DNA of 64,000 nt, taken from Verrucomicrobiota bacterium. Lineage in GTDB: Bacteria > Verrucomicrobiota > Verrucomicrobiia > Chthoniobacterales > UBA10450. The notes under the pieces were generated by a model. It did not search any database. It was not told the origin of the DNA and saw only the letters and a program-made list of their open reading frames with translations. The stretch's first letter is position 1, and each line of letters opens with the position of its first letter. The stretch spans positions 20,543-84,542 of the forward strand of contig QHNJ01000006.1 in the NCBI GenBank assembly GCA_003218395.1, in the 5' to 3' direction. The position numbers and the translations under genes are program-made. Below are positions 20,828 through 29,527 of this stretch, piece by piece.

Positions 20828-21302
20828 ACGCGCCGAGAGGCAGGTGAAAATAATTTCCGGCGGACAAACAGGCGTGGATCGCGCAGCTCTCGACGTTGCA
20901 CTGAAAAATGGAATCGACTGTGGTGGGTGGTGTCCGGCTGGGCGCCTCGATGAAGTTGGCCGAATTCCGGATCGCTATCCGGTCAGGGAATTGGAACATG
21001 GCGGATTCACTGAGCGCACGTTACAAAACGTAAAAGACTCCGATGGAACCGTCATTATTTACTCCGCCAAATTGAGCGGTGGCACTGAACAAACGGTTCG
21101 CTTCTGCGTTGAACAACAGCAGCCGCATCAATTGATCGACGCGTCAAAGATTTCCGCCGAAAAATCTGCGAGGTCGATTGCCGACCTTGTCCGCAAGCAC
21201 AAGATCGACATGCTCAATGTGGCCGGCCCGCGCCAAAGCGAATGGCCGGAGGGATATGATTATGCATTTCGCGCGCTCGTGACCTTCCTGACGAACTTGT
21301 AG
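20820..21302 (+). CDS. SLOG-fold protein, putative molybdenum carrier (cpYpsA type)
   Basis: 160 residues. The start KIISGGQTGVDRAALDVAL and the following CGGWCPAGRLDEVGRIPDRY are the hallmark of the putative molybdenum carrier / circularly permuted YpsA family, a Rossmann-like SLOG fold that binds nucleotide-type ligands. GTG at 20820 overlaps the cupin stop by 8 bases; the ATG at 20808 is a second option. The TAG stop falls in a repeat element. The molybdenum role is inferred from a homologue, not shown here. Confidence 0.85.
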   Translation: MTKRAERQVKIISGGQTGVDRAALDVALKNGIDCGGWCPAGRLDEVGRIPDRYPVRELEHGGFTERTLQNVKDSDGTVIIYSAKLSGGTEQTVRFCVEQQQPHQLIDASKISAEKSARSIADLVRKHKIDMLNVAGPRQSEWPEGYDYAFRALVTFLTNL

Positions 21303-21322
21303 GGCGTTTGTGTCAAATGCCG
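21298..21322. repeat. REP-like arm that contains the SLOG gene stop codon
   Basis: TTGTAGGGCGTTTGTGTCAA and the following ATGCC match, with about four differences over 25 bases, the right arm of the element at 5483-5543 read in reverse complement. The TAG stop of the SLOG gene (21300-21302) lies inside it. Confidence 0.5.
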
Positions 21323-21333
21323 AACTAGAGGCA

Positions 21334-21350
21334 GCGCTTGGCGCAAGCGC
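21334..21350. terminator. hairpin between convergent genes
   Basis: GCGCTTG (21334-21340) and CAAGCGC (21344-21350) form a tight stem with a three-base loop between the convergent SLOG and permease genes. There is no T-run, so it may be a repeat remnant rather than a terminator. Confidence 0.4.
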
Positions 21351-21360
21351 CTCCACAACT

Positions 21361-22650
21361 TCACTCGTAGCGCAGCGCTTTAACCGGATCGAGGCGTGCC
21401 GCAAAGTAAGCGGGAATCAAAGCGGCCAGTGAGCAGATAAAAAATGCGCTGATGCAGATGATGGCAACATCTCTCGGGATAACTTCCGCTGGGATCGCCG
21501 AAAACTGATAGACCTCGCGCGGAAAAATCTCGATGTGCAGTGTCGATGCAAGCCAATGGCTGAATTGGTTGCGGTAGCGGATCAACGTCATCCCGAGCGC
21601 AAGCCCCGTAAGAGTGCCGAAGAGGCCGACGACTGTTCCCTGGCCAAGAAAGACCCAGATGATTTGCGCAATGTTGGCGCCGAGCGCTTTCATGATTCCG
21701 ATCTCGCGCCGCTTTTGCACTGTCACTGTGATCAGCGTGCTCATGATTCCGAATGCCGCGACGACCACGATGAAGAACAAGAGGAAAAACATCACCGTGC
21801 GCTCGAGCCGCACCGCTTCGAAAAACTGATGATTCATGTCGATCCAGGTCTGCGCGTATTCGGGAGGCTCGAGAAATTGTTGGATCCCTTGTTTTACCCG
21901 CTCGGCATTGTACGGATTGTCTGTCCTTACTGTAATGCCGTGCAACGCGTCACCCAGGCCGTATAACTCTTGGCCGACGTAAATCGGCACGAGAAGAAAT
22001 TCAGAGTCGTGCAGATAGTGACCGGTTTCAAAAATACCGGTAACCGTCAGTTCCTTCGGCAGGATCACATCGCGCAACTCGTCCACTGCTTTTTTTCCCT
22101 CGCCTTTCGCGTTCTCGAGTTTTTTGATGGAATCGAGAATCTGGCCGAGATTGCCCGGCGAATAGACCGTCAGTTTGTCACCGACGTGAATCTCCAATTT
22201 ACGCGCGAGCTCAACGCCAAGTACGGTCGAGTCGCCTTCCAGATCGAGCTTGCCGTATTTGATGAACTTTGTCAGGGGAATGACCCTTTCTTCCTGCGCG
22301 GGATCAACGCCGCGAATCAGCGGAGCGAGCCGCCGGTTTTGAAATTCCACGATCACCGGCCCCTGGATGTAGGGAGCCGTCGCGACGACGCCCTCCGTAT
22401 TGTCGATTTTCGCTTTGAGCGTTCGCCAGTCGCGCAAGACGTCTTCTGTGCTCACGAGAATGTGCGCATCGAAATCGATCACTTTCTGGCGCAGCTCGCG
22501 GTCGAACCCGGTCATGACCGAAATCACGAGAATCAGCACCGTCACGCCGAGCATCACACCGAGCACAGAAATCAATGTGATGATGGAGAGAAATGTCCGC
22601 TTCGGTTTCAAGTACCGTAGCGCCAGAAAAAGACTAAACGGCAGTTTCAA
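21361..22650 (-). CDS. LolC/LolE-type lipoprotein-releasing ABC permease
   Basis: 429 residues with the LolC/E layout: one N-terminal membrane segment (SIITLISVLGVMLGVTVLILVISVMTGFDRE), a large periplasmic domain, and three C-terminal segments of the FtsX fold (MFFLLFFIVVVAAFGIMSTLITVTVQKRREIGIMKALGA). It would release lipoproteins from the inner membrane to LolA. I start at TTG 22650 (LKLPFSLFLALRYLKPKR), because the longer ORF runs back into a palindromic repeat. No LolD ATPase is adjacent. Confidence 0.85.
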   Translation of the reverse strand: MKLPFSLFLALRYLKPKRTFLSIITLISVLGVMLGVTVLILVISVMTGFDRELRQKVIDFDAHILVSTEDVLRDWRTLKAKIDNTEGVVATAPYIQGPVIVEFQNRRLAPLIRGVDPAQEERVIPLTKFIKYGKLDLEGDSTVLGVELARKLEIHVGDKLTVYSPGNLGQILDSIKKLENAKGEGKKAVDELRDVILPKELTVTGIFETGHYLHDSEFLLVPIYVGQELYGLGDALHGITVRTDNPYNAERVKQGIQQFLEPPEYAQTWIDMNHQFFEAVRLERTVMFFLLFFIVVVAAFGIMSTLITVTVQKRREIGIMKALGANIAQIIWVFLGQGTVVGLFGTLTGLALGMTLIRYRNQFSHWLASTLHIEIFPREVYQFSAIPAEVIPRDVAIICISAFFICSLAALIPAYFAARLDPVKALRYE

Positions 22651-22699
22651 TTCGGCGACAACCTGAGCGCGATTCAATCCTTTTTCCAGAAGGAATAGG

Positions 22700-22803
22700 T
22701 GTAGCGGCGGTCTCTGACCGTCGCTTGCCTTCGATGAGGATGAGCAATGCCCGATGGGCGTGTCGTTAGAAAACAAGTGCGACAGTCAGCGACTGCCGCT
22801 ACA
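22700..22803. repeat. inverted repeat of the GTAGCGGCGGTC family, copy 1
   Basis: The 25-base arms 22700-22724 and 22779-22803 match as reverse complements at 22 positions. The left arm begins TGTAGCGGCGGTCTCTGACC, like the element upstream of dapL (40848). It occupies the spacer between the permease gene and DUF2237 and ends 3 bp before the DUF2237 stop. Confidence 0.8.
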
Positions 22804-22806
22804 AAA

Positions 22807-23202
22807 TCAGCTCTTCAGCGCGTGGGCTTTTAGTTCTTCCAGCGTGACGAACTCGAGCGCGGAGGAATGAGTCGCTTCAAGATCGACGGGGGCTGCGCGA
22901 TTGTGGTCGAGCGCTGCCTTCCAGCGCGTGACGCACACACACCATTTGTCGCCCGGGTTCAGCCCGGGAAATCCCCATTCCGGGCGTGGCGTGACCAGAT
23001 CGTTCCCGTCGAGCACGGAAAAATCGAGAAATTCCTCAGTGACTTTTACGCAAACCGTGTGCAGCCCAACATCTTCTGGCCCGGTGCGACAAAATCCGTC
23101 GCGATAGAATCCGGTCATCGGATCTCGACAACAGCATCTAAGTTCACTCCCGAGAACATTTGTGGGCACGAGAGGAAGGTAGCGAACGATTCGCCCTTTC
23201 AA
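22807..23202 (-). CDS. DUF2237 family protein
   Basis: 131 residues matching the DUF2237 pattern closely: TNVLGSELRCCCRDPMTGFYRDG, then CRTGPEDVGLHTVCVKVTEEFL, GNDLVTPRPEWGFPGLNPGD, WCVCVTRW and LEATHSSALEFV. Several cysteines are conserved. The family has no known function; it is common as a single small cytosolic gene in bacteria and plants. It is convergent with nothing nearby and has its own start. Confidence 0.9.
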   Translation of the reverse strand: MKGRIVRYLPLVPTNVLGSELRCCCRDPMTGFYRDGFCRTGPEDVGLHTVCVKVTEEFLDFSVLDGNDLVTPRPEWGFPGLNPGDKWCVCVTRWKAALDHNRAAPVDLEATHSSALEFVTLEELKAHALKS

Positions 23203-23316
23203 TCAAAATCTCAGTCGGTGATTCGTCGAAAAGTTAAAATGTTGGAGCGAGCAAGCAAAGCCGAAGGTGGATTGTATTGAAGCGGTTCGCTATTCTTCTT
23301 TTCGGGATCGAATTCA

Positions 23317-23862
23317 ATGAACCATGAGCTTCCGAGGACGCATACTGCCATTGCTTATTGGCTCACTCCGGCTGACCCGGCGCATACCTTCTTTGAAAAC
23401 ATGATTTGTGATCTTGCGCGGCAGTATGACGCGCCCGTTTTCGAGCCGCACGTTACAATACACGTCGGATCAAATCATGCGGAAGCCGCCGAAAAAGCAA
23501 CCTCGCAAGCCGCGTTTGTTTGCGAGCCGATCGAGTTGAAACTCCTTGATGTGGGTCACTCGGGCGAATTTACCAAAACCCTTTTCGTCCAACTTGCGCT
23601 GAACAAACAATTGCGGCGACTGAATAAAATCATTCGTAGTGATGTGCAAAATTCATCCGATTACCAGCTCAAACCGCACCTAAGCTTGCTCTACAAGAAG
23701 ATGCCCATTCTGGAACGGCGTCGCTTGGCGCTGTCAATCCAGTTGCCGTTTTCGGAAGTAATTTTCGACTCAATTAAAGCTGTCCGCTGCGCTTTGCCCA
23801 CGCGTAACCGCGCCGACGTGGAGGCTTGGCGCGGTATCGCGACGAAATCGTTGCGCAGGTAA
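23317..23862 (+). CDS. 2H phosphoesterase (2'-5' RNA ligase / cyclic phosphodiesterase-like)
   Basis: 181 residues with the two H-x-T/S signatures of the 2H superfamily: FEPHVTIHV at about residue 46 and LKPHLSLLYKK at about 125. The layout is closest to cyclic nucleotide phosphodiesterases of plant/fungal type (two-lobed, about 180 residues) that open 2',3'-cyclic phosphates. The substrate cannot be told from the sequence. Confidence 0.85.
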   Translation: MNHELPRTHTAIAYWLTPADPAHTFFENMICDLARQYDAPVFEPHVTIHVGSNHAEAAEKATSQAAFVCEPIELKLLDVGHSGEFTKTLFVQLALNKQLRRLNKIIRSDVQNSSDYQLKPHLSLLYKKMPILERRRLALSIQLPFSEVIFDSIKAVRCALPTRNRADVEAWRGIATKSLRR

Positions 23863-23980
23863 CTATTTGATCGCGCGGGTTCGGCGCGGCAGGAAGCGGA
23901 ACGACTGCAGCCGCCTCTCTATGAAACGCGTGGCGCGTGTTCCAAAACACCTCAGCGCCGTTCTTCGCACAGCGGAGCGG

Positions 23981-25855
23981 CTACAACAAAGGCGGAGTTG
24001 ATGTCGAACTTGGAGTCGAGGTTGGGGTCGGAGTCGGCTCGGCAGGCGCGGGTGAAACTGGCGGCGATGAAGTTGCGGAAGCGGTGGCGAGTTTGGTTCT
24101 GGCTTCGTCGAGGAGTTTTTTTTCTTCTAAGTAAATTTTCGAATCGTCAGTTGTCTCAATGTACTCCCTTGCAGCGTCGGTTTGGTTTGCCTCGAGCAGC
24201 AAGAGCGCCACGTAAACAGCAGCGTGCGGATCGTGTAATTGATCGGTTGGCAATTTTTGTATAGTCTCCAGGCCCTCGGCGCTGCGGCCAAGACGAGAGA
24301 GGGAAAACGCGTAAGTCACGGCGCAATTGAGTTCGCTCGGCGCGCGGTCGTAGGCCTCTTTGGCAAGATCGTACGACTGTTTTGTATTTTGGTCGATGTT
24401 GAGGCCAAGTCGTGCGAGATCTGCGGTGATTGGTGCCTCGTTGGGGGAGCTTTCGTGCAGGCGCTGGAGAATGTCATAGAGTTTTTCGAGATTGTTGTTT
24501 GCGCGATAAAGGCGGCGAAGCGCGTCGAATGCCTCGCGCCGCATCGGCGGATTCTTCGCTACGCGCAGCCAAAGTTGTTCGGATTCTTTCTCGAGGTTCC
24601 ATTTCGAAGCGAGGCGTGCCAAATCAAGGTCGCGCTTCGGTTGTTCGTTCGTCGCTTCTTCAGCGGAGCGCCAAAGCGTCTCGAATTCCGTGTCGGCCGC
24701 GTTTTGGTGTGATCGTCGAACCGCGATTGCCTGATATGCAAGGCGCAGGTATTCAGATTCCCCCCATGCTCCGACGTGCGCCCAGCGTTTCAGGCGCGAC
24801 CAATTTCTTACGTTTGCATATGCATCTGCAACTGCGATGGAAGCGGGCGGAGAACCAAGTTTGTCTGGTGATAGCTTATCGATCCACTTTACAACGTCAG
24901 CGGCGAGTCCGTTTTCGTTCATCCAGTTCATAAGCGATGCCAGGTCCGACGGATTGCGCACAGCAAATGGCTTCACTCTTTCCAGCAAAAGACGAAACTT
25001 CTTCTCATCGAGCTTTCGATAAAAGTTCAGGCAGAGAAGGTAATCGCCGAATGTGACCTCCTGCGACATTTGGAGCTGTTGCGCGAAGTTATCCCCCGCA
25101 GTCGAGTCATTGCGTGCCACAGCGTCATTAAGCAACGCGCGCAACGCGCCACTGCGGAAGGGAGCGAGTTTGCTGAGTCGATCGAGCGTGTCACGTGCTC
25201 TTGCGCTCCTTTGCGGATCGCTGGACTGGATTTGCAGTGCCGCGAGATTGAACTGGTACAGATCGTTCCCAGGCTCTTTTTTAACGGCGGCAGCGAATTG
25301 CTCTTCCTGCTCGGCGAAATTTCCTTCCGCGCGGGCCAGCCAACCTGCAACCACGTGAAAAGCGGCTCTGTCACGATCGCTGGGGGTAACTTGGTCGAGC
25401 GCTTTTCGCGCGAGATCGAGCTTTCCAAAGCGCAAGGCCGCTGAGGCCAGATTAAGTTGACTGTCTGGATCCTTTGGAAGCAATCGAGTGATTTGTGCGC
25501 GCCACGAGACGGCTTCCTCAAGGTTTTGCTTTTCCGATGCTTCCGCCAGAATGTAATACGCCGGTAGAGAGTCAGGATCCAGCCTCACGACCTCTCGTGC
25601 AGTCTCCGCTGCTTCGTTAAATTTTTCCTCCTGCAGCATCGAGGCTGCCAGACGCAGCAGACGGTTTTGGCGCCAGTCCCTATACAGTTTTGAGCTGTGA
25701 CTAAGGAAAGCAACGCCCAGGAGAATAGCCACTACGAATGCAGCAACTAAAAGGGCGAGACGGGTCGGCCAGAGTTGTCGCTGAAAGAAGGACCCAAGAG
25801 CGGGAAATATCTGGCCAGTTCTTCCGTGCCCGGCGTCTTTGATTTTTTCCGCCAT
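23981..25855 (-). CDS. membrane-anchored TPR-repeat protein
   Basis: 624 residues: a cytosolic lead, one membrane segment (RLALLVAAFVVAILLGVAFLS, about residues 32-52), then a long array of TPR-like helices (for example EEKFNEAAETAREVVRLDPD), and a proline/threonine-rich tail (PTPTPTSTPSSTSTPPLL). It is likely a scaffold on the inner membrane. It shares strand and closeness with the AI-2E-type permease and a second TPR protein, so a common complex is possible but unproven. Confidence 0.85.
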   Translation of the reverse strand: MAEKIKDAGHGRTGQIFPALGSFFQRQLWPTRLALLVAAFVVAILLGVAFLSHSSKLYRDWRQNRLLRLAASMLQEEKFNEAAETAREVVRLDPDSLPAYYILAEASEKQNLEEAVSWRAQITRLLPKDPDSQLNLASAALRFGKLDLARKALDQVTPSDRDRAAFHVVAGWLARAEGNFAEQEEQFAAAVKKEPGNDLYQFNLAALQIQSSDPQRSARARDTLDRLSKLAPFRSGALRALLNDAVARNDSTAGDNFAQQLQMSQEVTFGDYLLCLNFYRKLDEKKFRLLLERVKPFAVRNPSDLASLMNWMNENGLAADVVKWIDKLSPDKLGSPPASIAVADAYANVRNWSRLKRWAHVGAWGESEYLRLAYQAIAVRRSHQNAADTEFETLWRSAEEATNEQPKRDLDLARLASKWNLEKESEQLWLRVAKNPPMRREAFDALRRLYRANNNLEKLYDILQRLHESSPNEAPITADLARLGLNIDQNTKQSYDLAKEAYDRAPSELNCAVTYAFSLSRLGRSAEGLETIQKLPTDQLHDPHAAVYVALLLLEANQTDAAREYIETTDDSKIYLEEKKLLDEARTKLATASATSSPPVSPAPAEPTPTPTSTPSSTSTPPLL

Positions 25856-25929
25856 TTTCGTGTCCTATCTCGTGGCGCGCGGCAAGAATTATGACTCCGC
25901 ACGGGCCGAATCGCCCAACTGCAGGCTTT

Positions 25930-27354
25930 TTAAGGTTGTGTCGCCGCCTCGGATTTTTCGACCACAGAAAGATCCTCGATCGATTCCGCAACCTCCTCCC
26001 TCAAACGACGTCCCCAGACGTATCGCCCCAGCAAAACCTTGATGGTTGCTGTCAACGGCACGGCCAGGAGGGGGCCGAGCACTCCGCCGATGATGAGGCC
26101 CCAGACAAAGATCGACACGATCACTGTCATTGGATGCAAGCCGACATAATTTCCAACAATACGCGGGGCGTAGAAGATACCTTCGAGATTTTGTATCACG
26201 ATGAAAATCAGCGTTACACCAATCGGGTGCAGCCAATCACCCCATTGAAAAGCGGCAATAAGAACGGCTGGCACCCAGCAAACGATTATCCCGATGTACG
26301 GGACCATCGTAAGGATGACGACGAGCAGACCAATCAGGGGCGCAAAATTGAGCCCGATAAGCGTTAGAGCGGTACCGATGAGGATGCCATCCACCAAACA
26401 AACAAGCAGCTGTCCCCGAAAATAAGCGGTGATGTACTTATTGATCTCTGACAATGCTTCCGCGACTTCGTCCTTAAGGGGTGACGCGCGCAGCGGCAGG
26501 TAATCTTTCCATCTCTGCTCGATGCGCGGCTTTTCGGTTAGCAAGAAAAACAAATAGATCGGAACCAGAATAAGGCTGAGCAAAAACCCTGTTACCCCGA
26601 GGAATCCACCGATGCTTTTCTTCAAAATTCCCCAGAACTTTTCCGTCAACGTCGGAAGCGCCCGCTGGATATTTGGAATTTGTTTTTCTACGTAAGCTTG
26701 GATGCGTTGGCGTTCGGCAGTCGAAAGCTTGGATGGACTAGGCGCTATTGTTTCACTCGGTGACGCGAACGCCTGCGGCGCGGGTGGCGAAGCAGGCACA
26801 TTCCCGGTTGGTTGCGGATGAGGAGAAGGAGAGGCAGGGCCGATCAGCCAGTTTGTGAAACTCGTCGATGCTGACTTTCCGTGTACTCCGCCAAATAACC
26901 CGAACGTTTGGTCGAATCGATAGATAAGATCGACGATGCGATCGCGTGCTTTTTCTGTGTACGCAGGAACTTCCTTGGCGAAATTTGCGCTTTGGATTGA
27001 GATGGTTGGGACGAGCCAGGCAACCAATCCGCCCAATGCAAAAAAGGCAATCGCGAAGAGAAGAGCGACCGCTTTGGTGCGACTGAGCGTTCCTCTAGAC
27101 ACTTTCGTCACCAGCGGATCGAGGAGATAAGTAAGAATCATCGCGATGGCGACCGGAATCAAGATTGGCTGAAGAAAGCTGATGATATTGGCACCGGTCC
27201 AGATCACGGCGCCGACGATTATGATAAGGAGGACAACAAAGAAAGCGGTCAGGGCCGCCCACATCGTTTTGCGCTGCCAGGATGTCGGATAATCCCTCAT
27301 GTGCACAGGCAGACGCCCCTCTAGTTTTGTAGAAGAGCCGCGCTCGCTCGACAT
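25930..27354 (-). CDS. AI-2E family (PerM-like) transporter
   Basis: 474 residues starting MSSERGSSTKLEGRLPVHMR. It shows the eight-helix pattern of the AI-2E/PerM family: two N-terminal segments (TAFFVVLLIIIVGAVIWTGANIISFL; LIPVAIAMILTYLLDPLV), a periplasmic domain, and the C-terminal block with GILIGTALTLIGLNFAPLIGLL and IVGNYVGLHPMTVIV. A Pro/Ser-rich insert of about 40 residues lies in the soluble region. The earlier ORF-track start is read through the upstream TPR gene. Only 5 bp separate it from that gene, so they are one operon. Confidence 0.88.
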   Translation of the reverse strand: MSSERGSSTKLEGRLPVHMRDYPTSWQRKTMWAALTAFFVVLLIIIVGAVIWTGANIISFLQPILIPVAIAMILTYLLDPLVTKVSRGTLSRTKAVALLFAIAFFALGGLVAWLVPTISIQSANFAKEVPAYTEKARDRIVDLIYRFDQTFGLFGGVHGKSASTSFTNWLIGPASPSPHPQPTGNVPASPPAPQAFASPSETIAPSPSKLSTAERQRIQAYVEKQIPNIQRALPTLTEKFWGILKKSIGGFLGVTGFLLSLILVPIYLFFLLTEKPRIEQRWKDYLPLRASPLKDEVAEALSEINKYITAYFRGQLLVCLVDGILIGTALTLIGLNFAPLIGLLVVILTMVPYIGIIVCWVPAVLIAAFQWGDWLHPIGVTLIFIVIQNLEGIFYAPRIVGNYVGLHPMTVIVSIFVWGLIIGGVLGPLLAVPLTATIKVLLGRYVWGRRLREEVAESIEDLSVVEKSEAATQP

Positions 27355-27359
27355 TTTAA

Positions 27360-29204
27360 TCACTGGGTGGGATTCGTCTTTGCTGGCGACCCTTTGGTGA
27401 TCGTCGCCTTGGTACTCTCGATCTTCTCTGCGAGCTTCTTGTTTTTCGGATCGAGCGCCAGCGCTTTTTGCCATGCTTCCAATGCCTCTGGCACGCGATC
27501 CAAGTTCAAGTAAGTGTCGCCAATGTGTTCGAACACAACCGGGTCTTCACGGCCCATGCTTTTCGCAGCGCGAAGCAGATCGGCCAGGGCTTGATCGAAT
27601 TGCCCCTTCCGGAACTCGGCCCAGCCGAGGCTGTCGAGGTAAGAGCCGTTGTTGGGTTCAATCTCTAGCGCGCGTTTGATCATCTCCTCGGCTTCGTCCA
27701 GTTGCATGTTGTGATCTGCCCACATATAACCAAGGTAGTTGTACGCTTCCGCCGCGTTTGCTGGATCGAGTGCAATTGATTTGCGAAGCAAGTCCGCCGC
27801 TTTTTCATACAAACCTGCCTGTTCGGCCGTTGCGCCATAGTTAAAATAGAATTTAGCGTTTACGATTTCATTGTCCTGATCGGCTTGCGCTTCGTGAAGG
27901 GCTTCCTCAAAGGTCGCTACCGCTTGCTGGGTTTGTTTCGCCTCGCGCTGAGCAATCGCTAGATAGTAAACGATCTCTGGCGCGCCGGGGAACCGGCGAC
28001 GGACTTCTGCCAGCATTTTCACTGCGCGCTCCGGATCTTTGAGAGGGCCAAGCAGCAGCTCCGCCAAGCGCAAATATGTGCCAGCATGATTGGGATTAAT
28101 CAGCAGGCTTTGCTCGTAGTTTGCGGCTACTTTTGCAAACTTGGCTTTAGCTTCGTCAAGACGGTTTGCGCGCTGAAGCGATCGTGCTTCATCGTCCAGC
28201 ACCTGCGCAAGCAAATCATACGGCTGATATTTTTCCGGATGCTGTTTGATAATTTGCTCGAGCATCTCGACTGCTTTTCCACGCTGATTCGTCAAAATGA
28301 AACCAGTCGCCAGTTTTTCCCGCGCGTTGGCGTCATCTGGTTGTAGTTCCAGCACGCGAAGATAAAGCGGGATCGCCTCCTTGAGTTGTTGTGACGACGC
28401 GTAGTAATCCGCTATGTCTTTGAGGGCCGCAGGATCGTCGTTGGCGTGTTCCGCTGCTTTTTTGAAAATTTCGTTGACCCGTTTCAATTCATCCGATTTC
28501 GGCAATGAGTCAGGTTTGAAAAGAATGGCTGCGTAAAGTTTCCCCAGTCGAGTCCAGAAATTCGCGTCATCGCTCCGAACTTTTGCGGCGCGATCCAAAA
28601 CGTCGAGCGCCTTTTTTTCTTCTCCCGCCGCAAACTCGATTTCGACGAGACGCTGGTAAGCCGCTATATCGCGCGGATTGAGCGCGATGGCGCGATTGGC
28701 ATAATCGATAGCCTGATCCATTTTCTTGAGATACTTCGCATAGATAAAGGCCAACTGGCGGTAGGGCTCGGCATCGTTCGGATTTGCCTTGATCGCATCC
28801 TTTAAAATGTCAATCGCCTGCGGGAAATCCTCCTGCTGTATCAGCAAAGCCGCCACGCGTGACGCGAGTTCAGATTGGCCGGGATCGACGTTGAGCACTT
28901 TGCGATACGCCTCCAGGGCTTGATCCATCTCGCCGTTTTCCTCGAACGTCATTCCTTCGATAAAATGCGCCAGCGCCCCGGCTTTGCGTTCGTTCTCCGG
29001 ACGCAAACCCAGGTCGGCGGGCGGCTTGAGATTGAATGAATCATCTTGACGTCCGATTTGTTTTATTCCGGCAGGTGCAGGTCTGATCGGTGGAGCCAAA
29101 GTGCGCGGAGTTTTGGCGATTCCGGTGTTTGTGGACGCGAAAATAACGAGCGCGAAAACGAAACCCCACGGCGCCGAAACGCCGTGTCTTACCTGCTCCC
29201 TCAT
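27360..29204 (-). CDS. exported TPR-repeat protein
   Basis: About 614 residues. I start at ATG 29204 (MREQVRHGVSAPW) because it leads into a signal peptide (GFVFALVIFASTNTGIAKT); ATG 29231 is possible. The mature part is a nearly continuous TPR array (EEAYRKVLNVDPGQSE-like units throughout), typical of periplasmic or outer-membrane scaffold proteins. It is co-transcribed with the AI-2E-type permease downstream. Confidence 0.86.
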   Translation of the reverse strand: MREQVRHGVSAPWGFVFALVIFASTNTGIAKTPRTLAPPIRPAPAGIKQIGRQDDSFNLKPPADLGLRPENERKAGALAHFIEGMTFEENGEMDQALEAYRKVLNVDPGQSELASRVAALLIQQEDFPQAIDILKDAIKANPNDAEPYRQLAFIYAKYLKKMDQAIDYANRAIALNPRDIAAYQRLVEIEFAAGEEKKALDVLDRAAKVRSDDANFWTRLGKLYAAILFKPDSLPKSDELKRVNEIFKKAAEHANDDPAALKDIADYYASSQQLKEAIPLYLRVLELQPDDANAREKLATGFILTNQRGKAVEMLEQIIKQHPEKYQPYDLLAQVLDDEARSLQRANRLDEAKAKFAKVAANYEQSLLINPNHAGTYLRLAELLLGPLKDPERAVKMLAEVRRRFPGAPEIVYYLAIAQREAKQTQQAVATFEEALHEAQADQDNEIVNAKFYFNYGATAEQAGLYEKAADLLRKSIALDPANAAEAYNYLGYMWADHNMQLDEAEEMIKRALEIEPNNGSYLDSLGWAEFRKGQFDQALADLLRAAKSMGREDPVVFEHIGDTYLNLDRVPEALEAWQKALALDPKNKKLAEKIESTKATITKGSPAKTNPTQ

Positions 29205-29282
29205 ACTTCCGATTCTAGCTTTTGGCGCCATCCTCCGCAAACCAGCGCACGCGAGCCCAAACGAATCAGGGGTGGCAACAGG

Positions 29283-29387
29283 TTATGCTTTGTAGCGGAG
29301 GCGCTTCTTATGGCGACTTTGCCTCATGCGCTTGCGGCGCTTGTGCTTTGCAATTTTCGCTTTGCGTCTTTTCTTGAGCGAGCCCAT
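29283..29387 (-). CDS. bS22/COX24 (AURKAIP1)-like basic micro-protein
   Basis: A 34-codon ORF absent from the ORF track: MGSLKKRRKAKIAKHKRRKR, then MRQSRHKKRLRYKA and TAA. It has the K/R-rich, H-K-R-R-K-R pattern of the AURKAIP1/COX24 domain and resembles mycobacterial bS22 (which also begins MGS..KKRRKR) and mitochondrial mS38, a small-subunit ribosomal protein. The role here is inferred from that. It is upstream of, and on the same strand as, the TPR gene. No clear Shine-Dalgarno is visible. Confidence 0.75.
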   Translation of the reverse strand: MGSLKKRRKAKIAKHKRRKRMRQSRHKKRLRYKA

Positions 29388-29527
29388 TCAGATTTTCAGA
29401 TTCGCGAGCCGCGATTCAACCATCTAATCCGCCGCATTGCAACTGAGTTCTTTGCTAGCTCAACATCAAGCGGATTGGGCCGGAGCCGCTGGCGGCGTTG
29501 TCTGGTTAGCCTTTAGCGACACACGAC

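Noticed and set aside
21970-22620. 216-residue plus-strand ORF opposite the LolC/E-like permease
   Set aside because: The permease frame is family-like throughout; this one is not.
22651-22776. N-terminal 42 residues of the LolC/E-like ORF as given in the track
   Set aside because: They are read from a palindromic repeat and are unlike the family start, which begins near LKLPFSLFLALRYL.
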